From: Roseomonas marmotae | Lineage (GTDB): Bacteria > Pseudomonadota > Alphaproteobacteria > Acetobacterales > Acetobacteraceae | Length of the DNA stretch: 64,000 nt | Direction of reading: 5' to 3' | Assembly: GCF_017654485.1 (NCBI RefSeq) | Contig: NZ_CP061091.1 | Coordinates: 3,168,501-3,232,500, forward strand | Shown: piece by piece, positions 46,355-54,566 of the stretch | How the letters are laid out: each line of letters begins with the position of its first letter | How positions within the stretch are numbered: position 1 is the stretch's first letter | The notes under the pieces: model-generated | What the model was told of the DNA's origin: nothing | Database searches by the model: none | The model's input: only the letters and a program-made list of their open reading frames with translations | Made by a program: the position numbers and the translations under genes

Positions 46355-47248
46355 TCATCCCGGCACAGGGCGCCAGACCCCGGCCTCGTCCTGCGCCGCC
46401 TGGCCCTCGGCACGCAGCTTCAGCAGGTGGGCGCGCAGGCTCTGGCCGGCGGCGCGCACCAGGCGCGGGTCCAGCGGGCCATAGACCGGGGGCACCAGCG
46501 CCTCGGCCGTCGCGGGGCCGTGCCGGCGCAGCGCCGCCATCACCAGCGCCTCCCGCTCTCCCCGATGCGCCAGCAAGGCCCGCAGCAGCGGGCCGGGCTC
46601 GGCCAGCGGCGCGCCATGGCCGGCCAGCATCAGCGACCAGTCCATCGCCGCGATGCGCGCCAGCGCCGCCATATAGGCGGCCATATCGCCATCCGGCGGC
46701 ATCACCACGCTGGTCGAGCAGCTCATGGCATGGTCGCCGCTGAACAGGATGCCGGTATCCTCCAGCGCCAGGCAAAGGTGGTTGGCGCAGTGGCCTGGAG
46801 TATGCAGCGCCCGCAGCCGCCAGCCCTCCCCCTCCAGCACCGCGTCGTCGCCCAGGCGATGGTCGGGCTGGAAGTCGTGGTCAGCGCCCTCCCCGCCTTC
46901 CGCGGGCGGAGTGAGGTGGGCGCCGAAGGCGAAGGTGGAGGCCCCGGTGGCCGCGCGCAGGCCCGGCACGCCGCCGGTATGGTCACGATGGGTATGCGTC
47001 ACCAGGATGCGCGTGATCCGCTCCCCGGGCAGGGCCGCCTGCAGCGCGGCGTGGTGGGCCGCATCCTCCGGCCCCGGATCGATCAGCGCCACCTCTCCCT
47101 CGCCCAGCAGGTAGCTGTTGGTGCCTAGGAAGGTGAAGGCGCCGGGATTGTCGCAGCGGATGCGGCGGATACGCGGCCCGCCGGCCACGCCGAGCTCCTC
47201 AACCACGCCGGCAGGCAGGGAGTCTTGCTTCAGGAAGGGAATGCTCAT
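46355..47248 (-). CDS. metallo-beta-lactamase-fold hydrolase (LACTB2-like)
   Basis: A 297-residue metallohydrolase with a C-terminal winged helix. The zinc motif is THTHRDHTGG; other ligands are the His in HTPGHCANHLCL and the Asp in LFSGDHAMSCST. The C-terminal domain (LLAHRGEREALVMAALRRHGPATAEALV onward) is like human LACTB2 and bacterial relatives, some of which are RNases or thioesterases. Start at 47248 gives the family-like opening MSIPFLKQDSLPAGV. Substrate unknown. Confidence 0.85.
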   Translation of the reverse strand: MSIPFLKQDSLPAGVVEELGVAGGPRIRRIRCDNPGAFTFLGTNSYLLGEGEVALIDPGPEDAAHHAALQAALPGERITRILVTHTHRDHTGGVPGLRAATGASTFAFGAHLTPPAEGGEGADHDFQPDHRLGDDAVLEGEGWRLRALHTPGHCANHLCLALEDTGILFSGDHAMSCSTSVVMPPDGDMAAYMAALARIAAMDWSLMLAGHGAPLAEPGPLLRALLAHRGEREALVMAALRRHGPATAEALVPPVYGPLDPRLVRAAGQSLRAHLLKLRAEGQAAQDEAGVWRPVPG

Positions 47249-47355
47249 GCGCCGCCGATCCGCAGGGATACCGGCGCCAGAGGGCACCATCCGGCCGCGC
47301 CTGTCCAGATCCGGGACGCGGGAACACAACCGGCACCGGCCCATCAATCTTGAAC

Positions 47356-47376
47356 TTAACAACTATAAGTTGTGAA
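47356..47376. promoter_or_regulatory. AT-rich palindrome, candidate operator
   Basis: A perfect ACAACT-ATA-AGTTGT palindrome (47359-47373) extends as TTnACAACT...AGTTGTnAA over 21 bases. It stands out in this high-GC genome. It lies 80 bases before the putative outer-membrane protein start and about 110 bases from the metallohydrolase start, so a dimeric repressor could control either. Confidence 0.5.
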
Positions 47377-47455
47377 GATGCAACACCCCTATGCATTCAG
47401 TTTTCAGGGTCGATTTTCCCGTTTAAGTTGCAGATTGACTCATCAATATGGGCGC

Positions 47456-48688
47456 ATGCAGAAGATCCGCCTCGCGTGCCTCGCCGCCACGCCGACCATC
47501 GCCGCCCTCCTGGCTCTGCCCCGACCGGCCGCTGCCGCCAGTCCATTCGAGCTGAACCTGAACGTGGATGGGCAGACCTATACGCGAAACTACAATGACC
47601 TATCGGACTTGCTGAGCCTGCTGAACCGTGGCGCCCTCCAGCGGATCGCGCCCAACTATACCAGCGGGTCTCAGGTGAATGCCGAGGTGAACGTCCGGGG
47701 CGTGCCCATGACGGTCAGCACCGTGGACGGCGATCCGACCGCGCTGCGCCTCACCTCCCCCGACGCCGATTACGAGCGTGTCTTCGACGCCGGCAGCCTG
47801 AGCGCCACCCAGCGGCAGTTGCAGGAATTTGCCAAGGGCAACGAGAACGGCGAAGAACTGAAGCAGCTGGTGAAGGCCGTCGTCGCCAACAGCACGGCGG
47901 ACCCGGTGGCGGGCAACCCCTCCTCCTTGCTGGGCCAGTCGGTGATCGCCGATTACACCATCGGCACCCTGCTGCCCGGCGATGACGGAGGCATGGCGCC
48001 GCGTGCCGCCGGCTGGCACTTCAGCATCGGCGCGGCGATGCAGCAGCAGAGCGCCAGCAGCTTCGACATCGACACCTACAGCCTGCCGATCGGCGCGTCC
48101 TATACCTTCGGGGTGGATGGGCCGGAGGTCTTCCTGCACATCCCGCTCTTCATCACCGATACCGCGGGCGCCACCTCCTATATGGGCACCGGCGCCGTCG
48201 GCGTGCGCGTGCCGATCGTCAGAACCCCGCAGCTGCGCTGGGCGCTGACGCCCTCCATCCGCTGGGGCGCCGCGGGGTCGGATGAGGTGGGCGCGGTCGG
48301 CGCCACCTATGGCGGCTCGCTGACCAGCGACCTCCGCATCGCGCTCGGCAACATGACGCTGGGCATCGGCAACAGCATCGCCCGCTACCAGACCTCACCG
48401 CTGAAGGTCGGCGAATACAACATCAAGTATGACCTGCAGAACTGGTCCTACCGCAACGGTGTCTCGCTGACCGCGCCGGTCGGGGAACTCGGCGGCCAGC
48501 CTGTCAGCCTGGGCGTCTCCTTCATCGACACGCGCATGACGGGCGATGCCCTGGCGGTGGACAGCTGGCAGGAATACGGCATCTCCGCCAGCTTCGGCAG
48601 CACCATGCCGCTGCGGTTCAGCGCCAGCTACCTGGATGGCGAGCGTGGCTACCATGGCTTCCGCCTGGGCGTGACCGCGTCCTTCTGA
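47456..48688 (+). CDS. putative outer-membrane beta-barrel protein
   Basis: A 410-residue protein not assigned to a known family. The signal peptide MQKIRLACLAATPTIAALLALPRPAAAA is followed by a ~155-residue N-terminal domain (FELNLNVDGQTYTRNYNDLSDLLSL... to about 185). The rest shows alternating amphipathic strands such as WHFSIGAAMQQQ, YSLPIGASYTFG and WALTPSIRWGAAG. It ends in GVTASF, with the terminal Phe required by the BAM complex. The ATG at 47456 is chosen for the signal peptide. The AT-rich upstream DNA with a palindrome suggests specific regulation. Confidence 0.72.
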   Translation: MQKIRLACLAATPTIAALLALPRPAAAASPFELNLNVDGQTYTRNYNDLSDLLSLLNRGALQRIAPNYTSGSQVNAEVNVRGVPMTVSTVDGDPTALRLTSPDADYERVFDAGSLSATQRQLQEFAKGNENGEELKQLVKAVVANSTADPVAGNPSSLLGQSVIADYTIGTLLPGDDGGMAPRAAGWHFSIGAAMQQQSASSFDIDTYSLPIGASYTFGVDGPEVFLHIPLFITDTAGATSYMGTGAVGVRVPIVRTPQLRWALTPSIRWGAAGSDEVGAVGATYGGSLTSDLRIALGNMTLGIGNSIARYQTSPLKVGEYNIKYDLQNWSYRNGVSLTAPVGELGGQPVSLGVSFIDTRMTGDALAVDSWQEYGISASFGSTMPLRFSASYLDGERGYHGFRLGVTASF

Positions 48689-48709
48689 GGCGCTGCGAGG
48701 CGGGGCGGC

Positions 48710-49675
48710 TCAGTCGCCCTGCCCGGACGCGGCGGCGGCGCCCTGCGGCGCCACGGCCGCGGCGCCCCGTCCAGGCCGCCGCCGCATCTCCCGCTGGAGG
48801 ATATAGAGGCCGGCGGCGACGATCATCGCCGCGCCCAGCACCATCGTCGGCCCCGGCACATCGCCCCAGAAGATCCACCCGAACAAGGCCGCCCAGAGCA
48901 GCGCGGTATAGGTATAGGGCCCGAGCGAGGACACCTGCGCGCTGGCGAAGGCCTCGGTCGAGAGAAGCTGGGCAATGCCGCCCACCAGCCCCATCACCAG
49001 CAGCAGCAGCCATTCCCCCGGCGTGGGCGTGACCCAGACGAAGGGCAGCGCCAACGCGCTCAGCACCGTCATCAGCAGGGATTGCCACAGCACGATACTG
49101 GCGCTGGTCTCGGTCGAGGAAAGCTGGCGCACCAGCAGCGTGGTGCCGGCGGCGAAGAAGCCATGCAGGGAAGCGGCGGCATAGCCCGCCAGCAGCACCC
49201 ACTCCGCCACCCCCGGCGGCGGCGCATGCGGCTGGCCCATCAACCCCGGCCCCAGAGCGATCACGAGGATGCCGAGGAAGCCCAGCACCACCGCCGCCCA
49301 GCGGTGCGGCCCCGGCCGTTCCCCCAGCACGGGGATAGCCAGAAGCGTGACGAAGATGGGCGTGCTGTAGGTCAGGGCCTGCTGTTCGCCCAGCGGCAGC
49401 ACCGTGGCGGAGAAGAACATGCAGCAACTGGCCATCAGGCCCGTGCAGGCACGGCCCAGATGGCCGGGAAGGCGCCGGGTCCGCAGCGTCGCGCTGCCGC
49501 GCATGGCCAGCACGACCACCACGGGCAGGGCGAAGAAGCTGCGGAAGAAGACGATCTCCATGAAGGGCAGCCGGCTGCCCAGCAGCTTCACCGCCACCGC
49601 CATCAGGGAGAAGAGCAGCGTGGAAGCCAGGATCAGCACCGCACCACGGCGGATATCATGCCGCATCGCCGTCAT
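48710..49675 (-). CDS. DMT-family transporter (EamA)
   Basis: A 321-residue inner-membrane protein with ten predicted spans in two EamA repeats: AVLILASTLLFSLMAVAVKLLG in the first and AASLHGFFAAGTTLLVRQLS in the second. PYTYTALLWAALFGWIFWGDVPG is the conserved C-terminal repeat motif. Likely a metabolite exporter of unknown substrate. Its ATG overlaps the stop of a second EamA gene (ATGA). Confidence 0.9.
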   Translation of the reverse strand: MTAMRHDIRRGAVLILASTLLFSLMAVAVKLLGSRLPFMEIVFFRSFFALPVVVVLAMRGSATLRTRRLPGHLGRACTGLMASCCMFFSATVLPLGEQQALTYSTPIFVTLLAIPVLGERPGPHRWAAVVLGFLGILVIALGPGLMGQPHAPPPGVAEWVLLAGYAAASLHGFFAAGTTLLVRQLSSTETSASIVLWQSLLMTVLSALALPFVWVTPTPGEWLLLLVMGLVGGIAQLLSTEAFASAQVSSLGPYTYTALLWAALFGWIFWGDVPGPTMVLGAAMIVAAGLYILQREMRRRPGRGAAAVAPQGAAAASGQGD

Positions 49676-50637
49676 AACGCGGCCGCCTGCCTTGCCAGCC
49701 GGGCCCGCAGCCGTTCCCGGTACAGGTTGTAGAGCCCGGCGGCGATGACGATGGCGGCACCGGCGAAGGTGGTGTTGCTGGGCCAGTCGCCCCAGATCAG
49801 CAGGCCCAGCGGCAGGCCCCAGATCAACGGGCTATATTCGAAGGGTGCCAGCACCGAGACCGGCGCCATGGCGAAGGCACGGGCGAAGAGCATATGCGCC
49901 ATGGCGTTGCCGCAGCCCAGCGCCGCCAGCGCCAGCATGATGCCGCCGGAGGGGAAGAGCGTCTCCGGCGGCGGAAAGGCGGGCATCAGCACCAGCCCGG
50001 CCGGGATATGCGCGACCATCAGCCAGAAGGTGATGGTGGCCGGCGTATCGGTGCGCGCCAGCACGCGGGTCCAGAGGCGGGTCAGCGCCAGCAGCACCAT
50101 GGCGCCCAGCAGCACCCCGGTTTCCCACCGCCAGAGTGAGCCGCCCGGCTGCAGCATCACCAGCACGCCGGAAAAGCCGATCAGGGTGCTGGTCCAGCGC
50201 CGCCAGCCTACCGTCTCGCCCAGCAGCGGGATGGCCAGCAGCGTCATGATCAGCGGTGAGACCGCGGCCACCGCGTAGCTGTCGGCCAGGGGCATGCCCA
50301 GGAACCAGGCGGCGTAGAAGGCACAGGAGACGACGCAGTGCAGCAGGCTGCGCGTGCTGACGAGCCGCAGATTCACCGGCCAGAGCGCCGCGAAGGGGGT
50401 GCCGCCGGCGCGGGCGATCACCGCCACCGTCACCGCGCCGAAGACCCCGCGCCAGAGCATGGCCCCGGCGATGCCGATCTGCGGCAGCGCCCATTTCACC
50501 GCCGCATCGGCGCAGCTGATGATGGCATAGCCTATCGCGACCAGCAGGATGCCCCGCACCGCGTCATCCAGCCGGGCCGGGAGGGGGGAAGCCCCAGGGG
50601 AAGAGACCCGCGAAGAGGTCAGGCGGATCTCAGACAC
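49672..50637 (-). CDS. DMT-family transporter (EamA), paralogue
   Basis: A 321-residue ten-span EamA transporter sharing layout with its neighbour (GILLVAIGYAIISCADAAVKWALPQIG; PFEYSPLIWGLPLGLLIWGDWPS). The two are tandem paralogues and could act as a pair. Start is a GTG at 50637 with a weak ribosome site. Substrate unknown. Confidence 0.9.
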   Translation of the reverse strand: MSEIRLTSSRVSSPGASPLPARLDDAVRGILLVAIGYAIISCADAAVKWALPQIGIAGAMLWRGVFGAVTVAVIARAGGTPFAALWPVNLRLVSTRSLLHCVVSCAFYAAWFLGMPLADSYAVAAVSPLIMTLLAIPLLGETVGWRRWTSTLIGFSGVLVMLQPGGSLWRWETGVLLGAMVLLALTRLWTRVLARTDTPATITFWLMVAHIPAGLVLMPAFPPPETLFPSGGIMLALAALGCGNAMAHMLFARAFAMAPVSVLAPFEYSPLIWGLPLGLLIWGDWPSNTTFAGAAIVIAAGLYNLYRERLRARLARQAAAL

Positions 50638-50682
50638 CGCGCGGCGCCCCTGTGGCGCGGCGGTGGTGGGACTGGGGCAGCA

Positions 50683-52320
50683 TCATTCCTCCCGTTCGAA
50701 CAGCATATAGCCGTCGATCTCTCCGGCCTGGCGGTAGTGGCGCCATTCGGCGGCGAAGCGCGGATGACGGTTGAAGTAGGCGATCATGTCGAAGGGCTGC
50801 CCGGCGCACCAGGGCATAAGCGGGTCGCGCGCCACCAGAACGACCTTCGGCCGGGTCTCCGAGATATCCTGCGCCACGCCCTCGAAGAGATAGCGCTCGG
50901 CCGGGGACATCTGCGCCGGCGCGTGGAAGCGGGCACCATCGGCCGGGCAGCTGGCATAGATGGCCTGCAACAGCCAGGTGCTCATGAACCGCAGCACCGG
51001 CTGGTTCCCGGCATAGTTCAGCGCGGGATAGGCCGGGTAGATGTCCGGGGAGAGCACCATCAGCCTCCCCCCGGGCGCTTTCTGTTCCAGCCACTCCGTC
51101 AGGCGGCCGACCGGGGCGGTGTGATAGGCGAATTCACGCCAGGGTGCCTCCCCGCCCCGCATCACCAGCAGGCTCAGCGCCACGGCGGTGCCGGTGGCCA
51201 GCAGCGGCGCCGCGCGGCGGGCGGTGCGGGCGGGCAGCAGCGCATCCGCCGCCCGCGCCATCGTCAGGCCGCAGAGCAGCCCGCCCCACATCCAGACCGG
51301 CACGACGTGGTAGCTCCAGCCCTTGTGCTGCACCAGCGCGGCGGCCAGCCCGCCCAGCATGGCCACCGCCAGGACGCGCGGCATCCAGCCCACCAGCTTC
51401 GTGCTGAGCCGCAGCACCAACAGCCCCAGCGTGACGGTCATCAGGGTGGCCGTGAAGAGATGCACGGTCAGCAGCACCTGCCACCAGCTCGCACCCCCGA
51501 GGCCGAGGTAATAATCCCGAACCAGCGGCACCACCTGGCCGAAATAGGCCGGGAAGCCGAGCAGGATCAGCGCCAGGTAGCCGAGCCAGAGGGCCGCCAT
51601 GCCCCAGGGCACGGGGTCCAGGAAGGCCGCCGCCCAGCCCCGCCTGCGCCCGGAGGCCAGCAGCACCAGCGCCTCCACCATCGCCGGCACGATCAGGAAA
51701 TGCGGCTTCAGCGCGAAGCCCGTGGCGGCCAGCACGGTGCAGCCGGCCACCATCAGCGGCCCCGGCACCACGCTGGAGGGGCGCCAGCGCAGCCCCGGCG
51801 GCGCGACCACCGGCCCGACGCCGCGGATGCCGGGCCGCGCGCCCTCGATTCGCCGCTCCGCCAGGAAGAGATAGGGCAGCGCGGCGGCGGCCATGATCTG
51901 CTCCCGCTGCCCGAAATCATAGCCGGCGAGCAGCAACACCAGCGGCAGCAATGCCAGCATCATGGCCGCCTCGGCCGTGCCGCGTGGCGGGTTGAGGCGC
52001 AGGCAGAGCCAGCCCACCAGCACGCAGAAGGCCAGCAGCAGCACCAGCAGCGCCTGCACGCCATCCAGCGGCGTCCAGGCCGCCAGCGCCGCCGCCGGCA
52101 GGTTCAACAGGAAGATCAGCGGCGGATTGACGTCGATGAGGTCGGTATAGAGCACCTCCCCCGCCAGCATCCGCTGCGAGAAGCTGAGCACCGCCGCGAC
52201 ATCCTGGTTCATGGGCGGGGAGATGATCAGCGCCAGGAAGAGCAGCGCCGGCAGAAGGGCCGGCAGCGCCGAGAGCAGGCCGGAACCACGGGCGGTAGAA
52301 AGCGACGGGGTCTCGGTCAT
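50683..52320 (-). CDS. GT-C-like polytopic membrane protein
   Basis: A 545-residue protein with about ten membrane helices and a ~120-residue C-terminal periplasmic domain. Early loops contain MNQDVAAVLSFSQRMLAGE and YTDLIDVNPPLIFLLNLP, the acidic loop 1 pattern of dolichyl- or undecaprenyl-phosphate-sugar dependent GT-C transferases (ArnT/GT39-like). It would move a lipid-linked sugar onto a glycan or protein at the periplasmic face. It diverges from the methyltransferase/GT2/SMR operon, which could supply that lipid-linked sugar. The ATG at 52320 is used; 52335 is the alternative. Confidence 0.7.
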   Translation of the reverse strand: MTETPSLSTARGSGLLSALPALLPALLFLALIISPPMNQDVAAVLSFSQRMLAGEVLYTDLIDVNPPLIFLLNLPAAALAAWTPLDGVQALLVLLLAFCVLVGWLCLRLNPPRGTAEAAMMLALLPLVLLLAGYDFGQREQIMAAAALPYLFLAERRIEGARPGIRGVGPVVAPPGLRWRPSSVVPGPLMVAGCTVLAATGFALKPHFLIVPAMVEALVLLASGRRRGWAAAFLDPVPWGMAALWLGYLALILLGFPAYFGQVVPLVRDYYLGLGGASWWQVLLTVHLFTATLMTVTLGLLVLRLSTKLVGWMPRVLAVAMLGGLAAALVQHKGWSYHVVPVWMWGGLLCGLTMARAADALLPARTARRAAPLLATGTAVALSLLVMRGGEAPWREFAYHTAPVGRLTEWLEQKAPGGRLMVLSPDIYPAYPALNYAGNQPVLRFMSTWLLQAIYASCPADGARFHAPAQMSPAERYLFEGVAQDISETRPKVVLVARDPLMPWCAGQPFDMIAYFNRHPRFAAEWRHYRQAGEIDGYMLFEREE

Positions 52321-52423
52321 CTCGGGGTATCGCATCCTGGCATGGCGGCGCGGCGGCGGCAGCCATGCCCCTGGGTCATGAACCGCCATTGCGGCGGAGT
52401 TCGGGCACTGCCACAAGCACGCT

Positions 52424-53164
52424 GTGGAACGAACTGAATATGCATTGATGGACGCGGCGGAGGACCGGATGTGGTGGTACCGCGCCGCCCATGCCCGCGT
52501 GGTGGCGGCTCTGCGCGCCCGCCCCGGCCGCACTGCGCTGCCCCTGCTGGATGCCGGCTGCGGCACCGGCGGCATGCTGCGCCGCCTGTCCATTGCCCTG
52601 CCCGGCCGCGCCCTGGCAGGCCTGGAATACAGCCCGGAGGCCGCCGCGCGCGCGGCGCGGAAATCCGGCGCCGCCGTGGCGGCGGGGGATGCCAACGCCC
52701 TGCCCTACCCGGATGCCCGATTCGGTGCGCTGGTCAGCGTGGATGTGCTCTGCCACCGCGGCGTGCAGGAGGCGCGGGCATTGGCGGAGTTCCACCGGGT
52801 GCTGGCGCCCGGCGGCACGCTGGTGCTGAACCTGCCCGCCTTCGAATGGCTGCGGAGCGCCCATGACACGCGCGTCCACAATGCCCGCCGTTATACCGCC
52901 GCCGGCGCCACCGCCCTGCTGCGCGCCGCCGGCTTCGAAGCGATCGAGGCGCGCTACTGGAACAGCCTGCTGCTGCCGCTGATGGTGGCGCAGCGCAAGC
53001 TCAGGTCCCGCGCGCCGGACGCCGCCAGCGATGTCGCCCCCTTCCCGCCATGGTTGGATGCCACGCTGCATGCTGCCACGCGGACAGAGGCGGCGCTGGC
53101 CCGGCTCGGCCTCCGTTATCCGGCCGGCGGGTCGGTGCTGCTCACCGCCACGCGGTCTGCCTGA
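52424..53164 (+). CDS. class I SAM-dependent methyltransferase
   Basis: A 246-residue methyltransferase with motif I LLDAGCGTGGMLRRL, the acidic residue in GLEYSPEAAARA, motif II ARFGALVSVDVLCHR and motif III RVLAPGGTLVLNLPAFEWL. The pattern FEWLRSAHDTRVHNARRYTA is common in methyltransferases found in glycan loci. Start is GTG at 52424. The acceptor is unknown, perhaps a lipid-linked sugar or aglycone. First gene of a three-gene operon with GT2 (23-base gap) and an SMR protein. Confidence 0.85.
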   Translation: MERTEYALMDAAEDRMWWYRAAHARVVAALRARPGRTALPLLDAGCGTGGMLRRLSIALPGRALAGLEYSPEAAARAARKSGAAVAAGDANALPYPDARFGALVSVDVLCHRGVQEARALAEFHRVLAPGGTLVLNLPAFEWLRSAHDTRVHNARRYTAAGATALLRAAGFEAIEARYWNSLLLPLMVAQRKLRSRAPDAASDVAPFPPWLDATLHAATRTEAALARLGLRYPAGGSVLLTATRSA

Positions 53165-53187
53165 GACCCACCCCGGAACCGTCTCCC

Positions 53188-54150
53188 ATGCGCGAAATCC
53201 CGCCACCCGTCCTCGGCCTTTCCATCGTCGTGCCGGTCTATCGTGGCGCCGGCACGGTGGGGCGGCTTGTCGAGGCACTCTCCGCCCTCCAGCCGGAAGG
53301 CGGGATCGAGATCGTGCTGGTCAATGACGGCAGCCCCGACAACAGCGGCGAGGTCTGCCGCGCGCTGGCCGCCACGGCCACCGTGCCGCTCACCTATATC
53401 GAGCACGCCCGCAACTTCGGTGAGCACAACGCCGTCATGACCGGGCTGCGCCATGCCCGTGGCCGCTACGTCATCACCATGGATGACGACCTGCAGAACC
53501 CGCCGGAGGAAGTGCTGAAGCTCTATGACCATGCGCGGCTGGGCCGGTGGGACGTGGTCTATACCTACTATGCCGAGAAGCAGCACGAAGGCTGGCGCAA
53601 CCTGGGCTCGCGCTTCGCCAACAAGGTGGCGGACGAGCTGCTGGACAAGCCGCCCGGGCTCTACCTCTCCTCCTTCCGCTGCATGTCCGCGCTGGTGGTG
53701 CGTGAGGTGACGAAATACGCCGGCCCCTACCCCTATATCGACGGGCTGATCATGCAGGTGACGCAGTGCATCGACAGTATCGAGGTGCTGCACCTGGCGC
53801 GCGTGGAGGGCCGCAGCAACTACACGCTGCGCCGCCTCGTGCGCCTCTGGCTGAACCTCGCCACCAACTTCTCCCTGATGCCGATGCGGATGGCGATGTT
53901 CGCCGGTGTCGTCATGGGCATGATGGGCGTGGCCGGGGCCGTCTTCACCATTGTCGAGGCCATGACGAAGGAAACGCCATCCGGCTGGGCCTCGGTCATG
54001 ACGATCACGCTGCTGGTGGCGGGCGTGCAGTTCCTGATCCTGGGCGTGATGGGCGAATATCTCGGCCGCGCCTTCCTCTCCGCCAATGGCAAGCCGCAGG
54101 GCGTGGTGCGGGATATCGTCACGCCACGCGTCACGGAGCCGCGGGCATGA
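53188..54150 (+). CDS. polyprenyl-phosphate glycosyltransferase, GT2 (ArnC/GtrB/DPM-like)
   Basis: A 320-residue enzyme that should transfer a nucleotide sugar to undecaprenyl phosphate. The GT2 domain begins GLSIVVPVYRGAGTVGRLVEAL and has VLVNDGSPDNS and the metal motif MDDDLQNPPEEVLKL. Two C-terminal membrane spans (MAMFAGVVMGMMGVAGAVFTI; SVMTITLLVAGVQFLILGVMG) and the GEYLGR tail are as in ArnC and GtrB. The ATG at 53188 is chosen over longer frames that overlap the methyltransferase. Its stop overlaps the SMR gene start. Confidence 0.9.
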   Translation: MREIPPPVLGLSIVVPVYRGAGTVGRLVEALSALQPEGGIEIVLVNDGSPDNSGEVCRALAATATVPLTYIEHARNFGEHNAVMTGLRHARGRYVITMDDDLQNPPEEVLKLYDHARLGRWDVVYTYYAEKQHEGWRNLGSRFANKVADELLDKPPGLYLSSFRCMSALVVREVTKYAGPYPYIDGLIMQVTQCIDSIEVLHLARVEGRSNYTLRRLVRLWLNLATNFSLMPMRMAMFAGVVMGMMGVAGAVFTIVEAMTKETPSGWASVMTITLLVAGVQFLILGVMGEYLGRAFLSANGKPQGVVRDIVTPRVTEPRA

Positions 54151-54482
54151 TCACCTCCTGGCTGGTGCTGGCGGGGGCGATCTGCACCTCCATGCTCGGG
54201 CAGGTGCTGCTGAAGATCGGCACGCTCGGCTCGGCCGGTTTCATCCACCAGCTCTTCCGCTGGCAGACGCTCCTCGGCCTCGGCTTCTATGGCGGCGCGG
54301 CGCTGCTCTACATCATCGCGCTGCGGAAGCTGCCGATGAGCGTGGCGCTGCCCTGCACGGCCGCTTCCTACGTCATCATCATGCTGGTCGGGCATTTCGG
54401 CTTCGGCGAGGCGATGGGGCCGCAGAAGCTGGCGGCCATCGCGCTGATCTCCGCCGGCGTCGTGCTGCTAGCGACGGCCTGA
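54147..54482 (+). CDS. SMR/EamA-like small membrane protein, probable lipid-sugar flippase (ArnE-like)
   Basis: A 111-residue four-span protein. It has the SMR length and layout (WLVLAGAICTSMLGQVLLKIG; LYIIALRKLPMSVALPCTAASYVIIMLVG). The TM1 glutamate essential in EmrE-type drug exporters is replaced (ICTSMLG), as in ArnE/ArnF, which move lipid-linked sugars across the membrane. Overlap with the GT2 gene (ATGA) supports a flippase role for that product. Confidence 0.82.
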   Translation: MITSWLVLAGAICTSMLGQVLLKIGTLGSAGFIHQLFRWQTLLGLGFYGGAALLYIIALRKLPMSVALPCTAASYVIIMLVGHFGFGEAMGPQKLAAIALISAGVVLLATA

Positions 54483-54528
54483 GAAGCGCGCGCGCCCCAG
54501 GTGCCACGGGGACGCGCGGCATTGCCGC

Positions 54529-54554
54529 GGCGGGGGTCCGTCATGGCCCCCGCC
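54529..54554. terminator. hairpin between convergent genes
   Basis: A perfect 8-bp GC stem (54529-54536 with 54547-54554, ten-base loop) lies between the SMR gene and malate synthase, whose 3' ends converge. It lacks a U-tract, so it may only pause polymerase or protect 3' ends. Confidence 0.4.
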
Positions 54555-54566
54555 ACGCGGCGGCCC

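Noticed and set aside
50338..52437. 699-residue plus-strand open frame rich in Gln, His and Arg
   Set aside because: Antisense to the GT-C-like membrane gene and the DMT transporter. Composition reflects reverse complement of hydrophobic codons.
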